DNA from: Reyranella sp.
GTDB taxonomy: Bacteria > Pseudomonadota > Alphaproteobacteria > Reyranellales > Reyranellaceae
Assembly: GCA_019750135.1 (NCBI GenBank)
Contig: JAIEOV010000016.1
Location: 124,001 to 188,000 of the forward strand
Direction: 5' to 3'
DNA: 64,000 nt
This document shows positions 36,085 to 48,169 of the stretch, piece after piece. The position numbers and the translations under genes were made by a program. The notes below the pieces were generated by a model. The model worked only from the letters and a program-made list of their open reading frames with translations, was not told the DNA's origin and made no database searches. How positions within the stretch are numbered: position 1 is the stretch's first letter; each line of letters opens with the position of its first letter.

Positions 36085-36825
36085 CTAGATCGACTGCAGC
36101 AGGAGCACCGTGTTGAGAACGACGAGCAGAGCCGTAAGGCTCCAAGCCACGACAACGGTCACCGGCCGGTTGGCGAACCGTCCCATCACGGCACGGCTGT
36201 TGGTGAGGCGGACCAGAGGATAGACCGTAAAGGGCAGCTGCAGGCTCAGCATCACCTGGCTGAAGATCAGGAGGCCGCCCGCACCCTGATCGCCATAGAG
36301 CCTGACGGCAATCATCGCCGGGATCATGGCCAGCAGCCGCGCAACCAGCCGACGGAGCCAGGGCGGCCAGCGGAAGTCGGTGAAGCCCTCCATGACGATG
36401 GCCGGCCATGGTCCCGGTGATCGACGAGTTCTGGCCCGAGGCCAGCAGGGCCACGGCAAAGAGCGTGCTGGCGGCACCGGCGCCCAACGCCGGCGTCAGC
36501 ACCCTGTAAGCCTCCTCGATGCCCACCACCTCGGTGAGGCCGCGACCGCGGAAGCTGGCGGCCGCCAGGATCAGGATGCTGGCGTTGATGAAGATGGCGA
36601 AGCTCAACGCCACGACGATGTCGGCGACGGAAAGGCGGATCGCCTCGCGCAGCCCGGCCTCGCTTCGCGTGTAGCGCCGCGTCTGAACGAACGCCGAGTG
36701 GAGGTAGAGCTTGTGCGGCATCACCGTCGCCCCCAGGATGCCCGATGGCGATGTAGAGCATCAGCGGGTTCGTGACGATCTCGGGCAACGACACCAGGCC
36801 CGAGGCGATGCCGGCCAAGCAAGAG
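36085..36825 (-). pseudogene. mntH: Decayed Nramp-type manganese transporter
   Basis: Three frames together read as the C-terminal half of an Nramp transporter: [16 protein letters not shown], then [30 protein letters not shown], then [17 protein letters not shown] and [16 protein letters not shown]. Single-base insertions near 36742 and 36402 break the frame. The N-terminal part, about 200 residues in intact proteins, is missing. The gene cannot make a working Mn/Fe transporter. Confidence 0.85.
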
Positions 36826-36948
36826 GTGCGGGAACGAACGATTTCACGCCCGCGAGCCGCAACGACGACGGTGCCTCCTGGTTGATGGGTAATGCAATCA
36901 CGCAGGATTCGGAACCGCACGACGGTCAAGCGACATCTGAGGGTCGCC

Positions 36949-37134
36949 ATGAAGCATGTCGTGACCGGCCAACAGCTGGTCGACAAGCAACGAGCGATTG
37001 TGGCCACGCTCGAAAGCCATGGACATGCAACCGCGACGGCGAAAAAGCTGCTGAGCCAGTTTCAGGAGTTTCAGGCAATGCATATCGCCGACCGCGATCG
37101 GCTGATGGAGGAGCTGGCGCGCTGCGCCGAGTGA
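36949..37134 (+). CDS. Small conserved helical protein, 61 residues
   Basis: Starts MKHVVTGQQLVDKQRAIVAT behind GAGGG. A continuous amphipathic helix pair follows, with TAKKLLSQFQEFQAMHIADR and then DRLMEEL. Short proteins of this pattern (basic start, Q..IV..LE..G, a LL..F...H..DRD.L core) recur in rhizobia and relatives without a known function. Confidence 0.75.
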   Translation: MKHVVTGQQLVDKQRAIVATLESHGHATATAKKLLSQFQEFQAMHIADRDRLMEELARCAE

Positions 37135-37313
37135 TCGAGCGATTTTGCTCCCGGCACGCAACTCCGCCTGCTGATTGGGCTTTCTCAACGCTGTCACCAT
37201 GGTTGACGGGGAATGGACATGGCGATCGATGTCGGCGCACAAGTCAAAATGCTGGGGAGGAGGCGTGCCATCGCCTCCTGCTTCGGCCAGACGACTTCCT
37301 CGCTCGGCAGGGC

Positions 37314-37559
37314 GTGGCGCGCGCGGTCGCCCTGTCCGAGCTCTCCGCCGATATCGGCGATGATGCCTTCGTTCGCGGCCTGATCGATGAAGTCCGGGCC
37401 CATGCCGACAGCCTGGGCTTCCGGTTGGAAGGAACGGGCTATGACTGCCTTTGCATCAGTGCGACCACCGCGATGCTCTGCAAGACGCTCGCGCAATTGA
37501 AGCCGCAGCTCGCCGTCATCGCCAGTCGCGGGCGCGGCGAATTCAGCCTGAGCCTGTAA
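37314..37559 (+). CDS. Small conserved hypothetical protein, paralogue of 27042-27275
   Basis: About 81 residues if it starts at GTG 37314. The core LIDEVRAHADSLGFRLEGTG, followed by CLCISATTAMLCKTLAQL, aligns with the product at 27042-27275. The start is uncertain because no clear ribosome site is present and the frame stays open upstream. Function unknown. Confidence 0.6.
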   Translation: MARAVALSELSADIGDDAFVRGLIDEVRAHADSLGFRLEGTGYDCLCISATTAMLCKTLAQLKPQLAVIASRGRGEFSLSL

Positions 37560-37681
37560 CACCGCAAGCAGCGGTCGCGTTGATCGCGGGCTGGCTCCTG
37601 TGCTGGCCTCCGGCCCCCGCCCTCTTCCCCTGCTGTCGCGCCAGCGGGGGCCGGAGTTCCGGAGCGTACGGTCGGTTGCCC

Positions 37682-38135
37682 ATGCGTTGCACGATTCATC
37701 CCACCACGGCCCAGGATGTCGCCAGCGTCGTCGTCGGTCATGCCGCATGGGCCGTCGACGGCGGCGACGGCGACGATTGCGGGCACGCTGCTCGAGACCT
37801 GTGCGTCGAGCCGGCAGGTCTGGACGGCGTCGAATGCGGACGGCGCGCCTCTGGCCTTGATCGGCGCCGCGCCCTGGACCGAGGATAGCGGACGCGGCCG
37901 TCTGTGGTTCGTCCTCCTGTCGGCCTACGGCGGCGACGAGGCCGACCTGAATATGGTCATGAGGCTGAGCGTGGCGGAGATGCTGCAGGTGTTCGCTCAG
38001 CTTGAGAATCATGTCAGCACGGAAAAGGCCTGGGCGCTGGCCCTGATGCGTGGCGCGGGCTTCACCGTCGAGCGAGCCCGGCCCTCGCCCGACGGAGTCG
38101 AGCGGCATCGGGTATGGATCGGCACCGGCGCCTAG
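37682..38135 (+). pseudogene. DUF2833-like acetyltransferase-type protein, probably frameshifted
   Basis: The frame ending at 38135 carries a good C-terminal match to small GNAT-like/DUF2833 proteins: ASNADGAPLALIGAAPW, then LSVAEMLQVFAQLENHV and MRGAGFTVERA. The expected N-terminus (MRCTIHPTTAQDVASVV) is in a different frame from 37682, so an extra base near 37760-37785 seems to split it. Alternatively translation begins at the ATG 37716. Family assignment is from memory. Confidence 0.5.
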
Positions 38136-38267
38136 CGCACGCCACCGCGATGACGCCTTCCTCATGCCAGCCCATGGCGCAGGTACGGACGAGCCATCTC
38201 GGCCGTTCAGGCGCAACGCCCGGCGTCGTCTTGTCGTTTGCCCTCATCGAAGGCGGAGGGATCGACC

Positions 38268-39303
38268 ATGGCAACGGCGGCATCCGCCACCCGCGACATC
38301 ATCGTCATCGGCGGCTCGGCTGGCGGGCTGGAGGCGTTGCGCACCATGGTCCGCGGCTTCGAGCCCGGTCTTCCGGCCAGCGTCTTCGTGGTGCTGCACG
38401 TCGGAGCCAACAGCCACTTGGCGTACATCCTGAGCAAGGACGGCCCGCTGCCGGCGGTGCGCGCGGTGTCCGGCGGGCATTTCGAGCACGGCAAGATTCA
38501 TGTCGCCGTGCCCAACTGCCATCTCCTGCTGCATGACAACCACATGCTGCTGCGCCGGGGACCTCGCGAGAACCTGTCGCGTCCGGCGATCGACCCTCTC
38601 TTCCGCTCGGCGGCGGCCTCCTTTGGCGGACGGGTGATCGGCGTGCTGCTGTCCGGCGCGCTCAGCGACGGCACGGCGGGGCTGCGCGCCATCCAGCGCT
38701 GCGGCGGCCTGACCCTCGTTCAGGACCCCGCCGACGCACTGGTCTCGAGCATGCCGCGCAACGCCCTGCGTCACGTCGAAGTTGACCATGTCTGCAAGGC
38801 CAACGAGATGGCGCCGCTGCTGGCAAAACTGGTCCGTCAGCCGGCAGGCCCGACACCCGACATCCCGCTCGACATCCGGATCGAGGCGGCGATCGCCGCC
38901 CAGGAGCTTCTGGACATGCGCGCCGACGACATGCTGGGGACGCCGTCCCGCTTCACCTGCCCCGAGTGCCATGGGGCCTTGTGGGAGATCAAGGATGGAA
39001 GCATGCTCCGCTATCGATGCCATGTCGGCCACGCCTTTGCGGCCGACGCGGTCCTCGCTTCGCAGGGCGAGGAAATCGACCGGCTGTTGGGGACGCTGCT
39101 GCGCTCGCATCAGGAACGCGCGGCGCTGGCGCACCGCATGGCCGAGCACGAACGGGCCAGCGAGCGGCACTCGCTCGCCGAGCACCTCGAGAAGCGGGCG
39201 CTCGACTACGAGCACGACGTCGAGATCATGAAGACGCTGCTGCGCAGCGGCGAGGCGGGGTCCGGTACGACACCGGACCGGGGTGAGGAGAGCATCGCAG
39301 CCT

Positions 39304-39323
<20 letters not shown>
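38268..39323 (+). CDS. CheB-type protein-glutamate methylesterase with C-terminal zinc-ribbon-like region
   Basis: A 351-residue protein with no receiver. The CheB triad is visible: Ser17 in GGSAGGLEAL, His44 in VVLHVGANSH and Asp134 in SGALSDGTAGL. The tail holds CPECHGALW and RCHVGHAF, a likely metal-binding element typical of this subgroup, and a long charged helix. GGCGGAGGG precedes the ATG. It overlaps the next gene by 20 bases. Without chemotaxis genes nearby, a signalling role outside chemotaxis is likely. Confidence 0.9.
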
Positions 39324-42894
<3,571 letters not shown>

Positions 42895-42898
42895 TCGA

Positions 42899-43270
42899 AT
42901 GCCGGCGATTGACAGGCCCTTCAACGGCGCGCGAATCCTGGTCGTCGAGGACAACTTCCTGGCGGCCGAGGTCGTGCGCGACATGCTCGAAAGCAGCGGC
43001 TGCACGGTGATCGGCCCGGTTGCTCGGGTCAGCGACGGCGTGCGGCTGGCCGGGCAGGAAACGCTCGACGGCGCCGTCCTCGATATCAATCTGAACGGCG
43101 ACTGGTGCTTCCCGATCGCCCGAGCGCTGCGTCAGCGTGATGTGCCGTTCATCTTCCTGACCGGCTACGACGATGCCGCCATCATCCCCCCGGAGCTGCG
43201 CCCCGTGCGCAGGCTCGGCAAGCCGGTCGTCAGCACGCAGCTCATCGAGGTCCTCGCCGAGGTCATTTGA
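42899..43270 (+). CDS. Single-domain response regulator
   Basis: A 123-residue receiver with VVEDNFLAAE, phospho-Asp62 in VLDINLNG, FIFLTGYDD and Lys108 in LGKPV. Its ATG lies four bases after the HWE kinase stop, so it is the likely cognate receiver. It lacks an output domain. Confidence 0.93.
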   Translation: MPAIDRPFNGARILVVEDNFLAAEVVRDMLESSGCTVIGPVARVSDGVRLAGQETLDGAVLDINLNGDWCFPIARALRQRDVPFIFLTGYDDAAIIPPELRPVRRLGKPVVSTQLIEVLAEVI

Positions 43271-43514
43271 CTTTCGCGAAGCTGCTGGCAGCGCGGACCC
43301 GCTTCGGCTCACTTACCTCCACGCCAAAGTCGCCCGACTTCAGGTTGCTGTCTGCGGTGGCAAACCCCTCGGCGGCCAAGCCTCGTTTCAGGAGCTCGCG
43401 GATGGCCGAAGCCCGGCTCGGCATGCGGGCCGCGAAGCGCCACGTGTCGAGGGCTTCGAGTTCCTTTCGCGTGAGCATGATCTGAAGTCGCTCCCCGCGA
43501 GTGAGGCTGCTCAT
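43263..43514 (-). CDS. Ribbon-helix-helix (CopG-like) DNA-binding protein
   Basis: An 83-residue protein. The segment RLQIMLTRKELEALDTWRFA, followed by MPSRASAIRELLKRGL, fits the ribbon-helix-helix fold: a strand, then two helices with a basic turn. It starts at 43514 behind GGAGGGG. Its 3' end overlaps the receiver gene by eight bases tail to tail. The AT-rich upstream region with inverted repeats is a likely site of autoregulation. Confidence 0.82.
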   Translation of the reverse strand: MSSLTRGERLQIMLTRKELEALDTWRFAARMPSRASAIRELLKRGLAAEGFATADSNLKSGDFGVEVSEPKRVRAASSFAKVK

Positions 43515-43542
43515 CGACTTTTCCCCTCCGTTCGACCAGCAC

Positions 43543-43559
43543 TTACTCATTTTTAGTAA
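43543..43559. promoter_or_regulatory. Inverted repeat upstream of the RHH gene
   Basis: TTACT and AGTAA flank CATTTTT in an AT-rich region, 29 bases upstream of the RHH start at 43514. A candidate operator for that protein. Confidence 0.4.
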
Positions 43560-43585
43560 AATAGGACTCGAGCGGTAAATGATCC

Positions 43586-43613
43586 AGTACCGACTTGGGT
43601 AACAAAAGGTACT
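43586..43613. promoter_or_regulatory. Inverted repeat in the divergent promoter region
   Basis: AGTACC at 43586 pairs with GGTACT at 43608, 16 bases apart, between the RHH gene and the divergent kinase at 43693. Confidence 0.35.
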
Positions 43614-43692
43614 AAAGAGGACAAAGCGGTCATTGCTGGCAATTAGTCTATAACACCTTGAAATATAAGGATTTTCGTCGAATTAGTAGGGT

Positions 43693-44394
43693 ATGGCCCC
43701 AAGCACCCTGACCGTGACCCCTGCAGCTGCCACTCCCGTCGCGCCGCGCGAGCGTACGGTAGAGGCCAGTCACCGCATCGCCAACGAGCTCAGCCAGCTT
43801 GCCGCGCTTCTCCAACGGCAGATCAAGGCGACGGCGCTCGGGCCCGAGTCGCTCTCCCGCCAAGCGGTCATCGAGATGCTGCGCGTGCAACACGCTCGCC
43901 TGCTCGGCATCGCCCGGCTGCATCACGCCATCAGCCGGGCGCCCGACCGGGACGACGTCGACCTCGCGCAGGTGATGACCGACCTGTTCCGCGAACTCGA
44001 AGCGTCGGGTGTCTTCGAGCAGCGGCTGCGTGTGAGCTGGGAGTTTGCCGAGCGCTGCCGCATCGATGCCGCTCAGGCGTCGGCGCTCACGCTCGCCTTC
44101 TCGAAAATCGTGACCAATGCCATGAAGTACGCCCATCCGACCGGGCTGCCCGTCGAAATGACGATCACCGCGACCACGTCTTCCGGTGGCGCAGTTGCCG
44201 TGCGGATCGCCGACGATGGTGTGGGCTTGCCTGACGGATTCGTCGAAGATCGCGATGCCGGAGTGGGACTGAGGCTGGTGCGATCGCTGATGGAAAACGT
44301 CGGCGCGCGTATCGACATATCGTCGAACGAACTGGGTCTTGTGTTCGATGTCGAGCTGCCGCCATCGAGCCGCGGCCGGGTGAGCGGCCAGTGA
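43693..44394 (+). CDS. Soluble histidine kinase-like protein
   Basis: A 233-residue protein without membrane segment. A dimerisation-type helix pair has ASHRIANELSQLAALLQRQI (His27, candidate phospho-acceptor), as in HWE/HisKA_2 kinases. The ATPase part shows FSKIVTNAMKYAHP (N box), RIADDGVGLPDGF and GVGLRLVRSLM. No sensor domain precedes it, so it may rely on a partner. The next small gene overlaps its stop as GTGA. Confidence 0.85.
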   Translation: MAPSTLTVTPAAATPVAPRERTVEASHRIANELSQLAALLQRQIKATALGPESLSRQAVIEMLRVQHARLLGIARLHHAISRAPDRDDVDLAQVMTDLFRELEASGVFEQRLRVSWEFAERCRIDAAQASALTLAFSKIVTNAMKYAHPTGLPVEMTITATTSSGGAVAVRIADDGVGLPDGFVEDRDAGVGLRLVRSLMENVGARIDISSNELGLVFDVELPPSSRGRVSGQ

Positions 44395-44699
44395 AATCCA
44401 GGGATGAATGTCTGCAGCAAGCCGCCATTTGCGAACGCATGGCAATGGATGCCGACGGGCCGGCGAACAGGCTCGTTCTCCTCACCGTGGCCTCGCAGTG
44501 GCGAACGCTGGCCGATCATGCTCACGGCCGGCACGGCGCGGTCGGGCCAAGTCAGCGGGAAAGAGATGCGGGTCCAGTCAGTTCAGCTTACGGACCTGGC
44601 GTTCGCGTAAGCTCGTTCACTTCCCAGGAACGATCGTCGGCGGAGGCGCGAACGGGTGCCCCGGCAAGCTCACCGCATCGGGCTTCGACAGCGTGGTGA
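44391..44699 (+). CDS. Small conserved protein, 102 residues
   Basis: Starts at GTG 44391, overlapping the kinase stop. The first 45 residues (SRDECLQQAAICERMAMDAD, then TVASQWRTLADHA) match the small alphaproteobacterial family seen broken at 2648. The remaining half is Ser/Arg-rich and may be non-conserved tail. Function unknown; coupling to the kinase suggests a shared stress or signalling unit. Confidence 0.65.
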   Translation: MKSRDECLQQAAICERMAMDADGPANRLVLLTVASQWRTLADHAHGRHGAVGPSQRERDAGPVSSAYGPGVRVSSFTSQERSSAEARTGAPASSPHRASTAW

Positions 44700-44883
44700 A
44701 CGGCAGCGACAGACGGCGCAGCCTGCCGGGCCTGTTGGAGGTTCGAAGGCTGGCGCCCAGCGCGCGCAGCAAGGAGAGTTCCCGCAGCACGACGGGGCGC
44801 GCGTTATTGTTCCTGAATTGCATGCCGTGCTAATGCCGTGACCGGCAACCAGTTACAGTCTGCAATCGATTTTTTTCTCCCAG

Positions 44884-45933
44884 TCAGCGCCGCGCAAGCT
44901 TTGCCAGTCCGGCCGGGTCGAGAATCACCACGGCGCGCCGCGTCGAGCGGATCAGATGGTTGCCTTCAAGCATCTGTAAGCTGGTTGTCACACTCGGCCT
45001 GCGCACGCCGAGGACTTCGGCGATCGCGTCATGCGTCAACTCCAGTCGCCGGCTGCCGAGCCGCCAGGTCGCCTGCAGCAGCCAGTGCGCCAGGCGCTCG
45101 ACGATGGTCGCGCGGCCGCTGTACGACAGTGTGTCGGCGAGATGACGCAGCGCCCCGCCGACCTGGCCGAGCAGATGACGGCGCAGCGTCGAGTCGCTTT
45201 CGCTGAGCTGATAGAGAGTGGCGGCCGGAATGCGCCAAGCGCTGCCGTTGGCCTGCACCACCGTCTGGCCAGGGGAGACGCTGTCACCCAGCAGCACCCC
45301 AGGTGCGGTCATGCCGTCGCGACCGATGGTGGCGGCCTCGATGCGCGTCGCCGCCGTTGCGCCGACGAAGATCGAAACCAGGCCCTCGACCGGGAAGTGC
45401 ACGTAGGCCACAGGCGCGCCGGCAGCATCCAGCACGTCGCCCTGCCTCAGGGGAACGCGCTCGAGCGAACGCGCCAGTGCCGCTCTCGTGGCAGTCGGCA
45501 AGGCATCGAGGACGGCATTGGCGAAGTGCGGTTCCTCCCGTGCCCGGACGACGTCGGGCGGGGAGCCCACCAAGGTCCGCAGCGCCGACTCCAGGTCCGC
45601 GGCCACGAGAGGCTTAGGCAGATGCAGCGCGTTGCTGAATTCGGCAGGCACGACCGTATTGGCGCTGTAGGCGCTCAAGAACAGGAAAGGCACGCCTTTG
45701 GCCGCCAGCGCCTGGCACATCGGGAAACTGGGCGTGCCGGCCAAGTCGATGTCGAGCACGGCTCCGTCGACCAAATCGCCGGCGATCATGGCCAGCCCGC
45801 TCTCGAGCGACGGCGCCGCACCGGCAACCGCATAGCCGCAACCGCGGACAACGTCCCTGAGCTCCTCGGCAACAAGGAAATTGTCTTCGGCGATCAGGAT
45901 ACGCGGTCGTGACGCACTTATGGTGTCCGGCAT
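44884..45933 (-). CDS. Receiver fused to a Crp/Fnr-type regulator
   Basis: A 349-residue protein. Residues 10-120 are a receiver (IAEDNFLVAEE, phospho-Asp61 in VLDIDL, Lys107 in LPKP). Residues about 130-255 form a cyclic-nucleotide-binding fold (PLRQGDVLDAAGAPV, VHFPVEGLVSIF). A Crp-type winged helix ends the protein (LTHDAIAEVLGVRRPSVTTSL). The order receiver, cNMP fold, DNA-binding domain suggests that phosphorylation gates a Crp-like regulator. Effector and targets are unknown. Confidence 0.9.
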   Translation of the reverse strand: MPDTISASRPRILIAEDNFLVAEELRDVVRGCGYAVAGAAPSLESGLAMIAGDLVDGAVLDIDLAGTPSFPMCQALAAKGVPFLFLSAYSANTVVPAEFSNALHLPKPLVAADLESALRTLVGSPPDVVRAREEPHFANAVLDALPTATRAALARSLERVPLRQGDVLDAAGAPVAYVHFPVEGLVSIFVGATAATRIEAATIGRDGMTAPGVLLGDSVSPGQTVVQANGSAWRIPAATLYQLSESDSTLRRHLLGQVGGALRHLADTLSYSGRATIVERLAHWLLQATWRLGSRRLELTHDAIAEVLGVRRPSVTTSLQMLEGNHLIRSTRRAVVILDPAGLAKLARR

Positions 45934-46053
45934 TCAGCTCCCCTGTAGACCAGAAGATGAAACGCCGCCGTCGGCGTCAGGTTGCGGACGAATCAAGGGT
46001 ACCCTTACGTACGGCAACCGCAATGCCCATGGAGACATTGTTTGCGCGCGTCC

Positions 46054-46140
46054 CGACGAGCTTGCCCAGGCAAGCTGTCTTCCCCCATCGTCGGGTCGTG
46101 TGGCGGGCCCACCTGATCCCCATCAGGTGGGCCTCTTTCT
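46054..46140 (+). ncRNA. Candidate small RNA with intrinsic terminator
   Basis: On the plus strand, AGCTTGCC/GGCAAGCT form a perfect 8-bp hairpin (46059-46076) inside an outer stem CGACG/CGTCG. A CT-rich loop TGTCTTCCCCCA follows. A strong terminator ends it (46106-46140). No plus-strand protein gene precedes the terminator. The 5' end is unknown. Structure by eye only. Confidence 0.4.
46106..46140 (+). terminator. Rho-independent terminator with no plus-strand gene before it
   Basis: Perfect 12-bp stem GGCCCACCTGAT/ATCAGGTGGGCC with a CCCC loop, followed by TCTTTCT. The T-rich tail is on the plus strand, so it should stop rightward transcription. Confidence 0.8.
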
Positions 46141-46504
46141 GATCCCGCCAATGATGGCGTCGGGGAACTGGTCGGCGAGCAGGCCGAAGCCCGGGATGTT
46201 GCCCGTCCAACCCCACCCCGCTCCATTTGAGCCCGACGGCTTGAACGACAGCAAGGTCACCTTGAGCCGCGTCGCCCCGGCTGGGCGCCGTCGATGAACA
46301 CCGGGCCGGTGACCGCATTGACCCGGCCGAGATCGAGCTTCGCTCGGCCGCCGTCGAGGTCTTGGAGAGCTGACCCGACGAGGCGTCCAGCGTCTCGAAC
46401 TCGACGGTCTCCCCGGGAGTGATGGTGATGCGCGGCTTGAAGGAATTGTCCCAGCCGTGATGGATACAATCGCGATGGATCATGTGCTTGCCATGTCCGC
46501 TCAT
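46134..46504 (-). pseudogene. Acetamidase/formamidase remnant
   Basis: The frame from 46504 begins MSGHGKHMIHRDCIHHGWDN, then FKPRITITPGETVEFETLDA, the N-terminus of acetamidase/formamidase. Other frames continue with KLDLGRVNAVTGPVFIDGAQ and then TLLSFKPSGSNGAGWGW and FGLLADQFPDAI. At least two frame changes are needed, and the match ends after about 115 residues of roughly 310-400. The remnant abuts the terminator at 46106. Confidence 0.8.
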
Positions 46505-46524
46505 GAGCCAACCCCCCTAGGGCC

Positions 46525-46593
46525 TGTCACCCCGAGCGCAGCGAGGGGTCTTTAAGGCCACAGGAAAGGTCCCTCGCTGCGCTCGGGATGACA
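46525..46593. repeat. 69-bp intergenic palindromic repeat
   Basis: The arm TGTCACCCCGAGCGCAGCGA is mirrored by TCGCTGCGCTCGGGATGACA with a loop around TCTTTAAGGCCACAGGAAAG. Hairpins with a CCGAGCGCAGCGAGGG core recur between genes in many alphaproteobacterial genomes (established pattern, from memory). Only one copy is in this window. Confidence 0.85.
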
Positions 46594-46627
46594 GCGGGGC
46601 CGTATCGGGCACTTGTGCCTGCAGGGT

Positions 46628-47383
46628 CTAGACAGCCACCGTGAGCGCCCCGTCGATCACCAGGTTGGTCCCGGAGATCCGGCTTGCCATCGGGCTCGAG
46701 ATGAAGACGACGCCGTGCGCCACCTCCTCGGCGGTGCCGAACTTGCCCGTCGGGTTCACCTTGAGCGTCGAGGCGTAGAGGTCGGGCATGTTCTTCTCGA
46801 TATTCTGCCAGATGCCGCCGTCGAAATAGGTGTTGCCGGGCGACACGCAGTTGACGCGAATGCCCTTGCCGACGAGCTGGCGGCTCAGGCCCTTGGCGTA
46901 GTGGATCAGCGCCGCCTTGATGGCGCCGTAGGAACCGGCGGCGAAGTCGACCTCGAAGCCGGAGACGCTGGAGATCAGCACGATCGAGCCCGAGCTCGAC
47001 TTCTCGAGGAACGGCACGGCCGCCTGCACTGCGTTGACGGTGTGCATCATGTCGACCGAAAACGACTTCTGCCAGCTCTCGGCGTTGTCGCCGACCGCAA
47101 GCGCGCTCACGTTGCAGACCAAGGCGTCCAGGCCGCCCAGGGCATCCGCGCTGGCGGCGACCCAGCCTGTCAGCGCCGGGCCGTCGGCGACATCGAGGGC
47201 CTGGCCGAACGCCTTCACGCCCTTGGCCTTGAGCGCCGCCACGGTCGCATCGACCTCGGCGGCGGTGCGGGCACAGATCGACACGCCGGCGCCTTCGGCG
47301 GCGAAGCCCTCGGCGATGGCACGCCCGATGCCCTTGCTGCCGCCCGTGACGGCGACCTTCTTGCCTTTCAATCCGAGATCCAT
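46628..47383 (-). CDS. Short-chain dehydrogenase/reductase
   Basis: A 251-residue classical SDR: VTGGSKGIGRAIAEG near residue 13, NVSAL, catalytic Ser in LISSVSG, and active site YGAIKAAL. The C-terminus ISGTNLVIDGALTVAV is usual. AAGGAGACGG lies upstream of the ATG. It is the last gene of a leftward run with the CMD protein and the Bug protein, so it probably acts on the compound that system handles. The substrate is unknown. Confidence 0.92.
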   Translation of the reverse strand: MDLGLKGKKVAVTGGSKGIGRAIAEGFAAEGAGVSICARTAAEVDATVAALKAKGVKAFGQALDVADGPALTGWVAASADALGGLDALVCNVSALAVGDNAESWQKSFSVDMMHTVNAVQAAVPFLEKSSSGSIVLISSVSGFEVDFAAGSYGAIKAALIHYAKGLSRQLVGKGIRVNCVSPGNTYFDGGIWQNIEKNMPDLYASTLKVNPTGKFGTAEEVAHGVVFISSPMASRISGTNLVIDGALTVAV

Positions 47384-47409
47384 GGTCCGTCTCCTTTATC
47401 GTCCACCAC

Positions 47410-48165
47410 TCATGTTTCCTTCAGCGCCTCGCTGAGCTCGCCCAGGGCATTCAGCGCGGGAGCAAAACCACTCAAAGGCGCCGTCTGGATCACCGCCTCG
47501 ATCACCTCGGTGCGGCTCAGCCCCATGTTGAGCGCCGACTGGCCGAATTTCTTCACCTGCCCGTCGAGCTTCAGCGCCGTGAAGGCGGCAACCGCGACCA
47601 GCGCGCGGCGGCGCAGGTCGAGGCCGGGTCGGAACCAGATCTCGCCGTAGCCGTACTGGATCGCGAGCGGATAGAGCGCGCCGGTCACGGCGTTACCGGG
47701 CGCGGCATAGCCCTGCGTCGCGCGATCGCCGTGCAGGTCGGCCATCAACTTCCGGCCGCGCTCGCTCAGCGCCTCCAGCGAGTCCTCGCGACTGGCCTCC
47801 GACGGCATGGCGATCTGCCGCTCGGCGAACACCTCGGCGGCCGCCTCCACTGCCTCCTCCGAGGCAGCGAACCCGGCATAAATGCCGATCTGGATCAGGA
47901 TCTCGACGATCGCCTGCGGCGACAGCCCGAGATCGATCGCCGCCGCGACATGACGGCGAAGCTTCTTCAGGCGCTGTACGGCGGCGAGGGCCGCCAGGGC
48001 GCACACCATGCGATCCTCGAGCGCGAGGCCCGGCCGGCTCCAGATCGCGCCGTAACTCGCCTCGGTATTGAGGGTGCGCATGAAGGCGGGCGCACCGTCG
48101 TCCGGCCCGAACAGGCGCCGGCGCATCGCCTCGCCCTTCTCGCGCAAGGAAGTCCGTGTCGTCAT
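47410..48165 (-). CDS. Carboxymuconolactone decarboxylase family protein, two-domain
   Basis: A 251-residue protein with two AhpD-like/CMD halves: LEDRMVCALAALAAVQR then LGLSPQAIVEILIQIGIYAG in the first, and LRRRALVAVAAFTAL then MGLSRTEVIEAVIQTAPLSG in the second. The CxxC of AhpD peroxidases is absent, pointing to the decarboxylase/lactone side of the family. It lies between the Bug gene and the SDR, in a likely catabolic operon. Two-domain forms act in aromatic ring degradation; the substrate here is open. Confidence 0.88.
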   Translation of the reverse strand: MTTRTSLREKGEAMRRRLFGPDDGAPAFMRTLNTEASYGAIWSRPGLALEDRMVCALAALAAVQRLKKLRRHVAAAIDLGLSPQAIVEILIQIGIYAGFAASEEAVEAAAEVFAERQIAMPSEASREDSLEALSERGRKLMADLHGDRATQGYAAPGNAVTGALYPLAIQYGYGEIWFRPGLDLRRRALVAVAAFTALKLDGQVKKFGQSALNMGLSRTEVIEAVIQTAPLSGFAPALNALGELSEALKET

Positions 48166-48169
48166 GGCT

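Noticed and set aside
44617..44823. Minus-strand 68-codon frame starting MQFRNNNARPVVLREL
   Set aside because: There is no ribosome site, the composition is Arg/Pro-rich, and it opposes the tail of the gene at 44391. Not enough to call.
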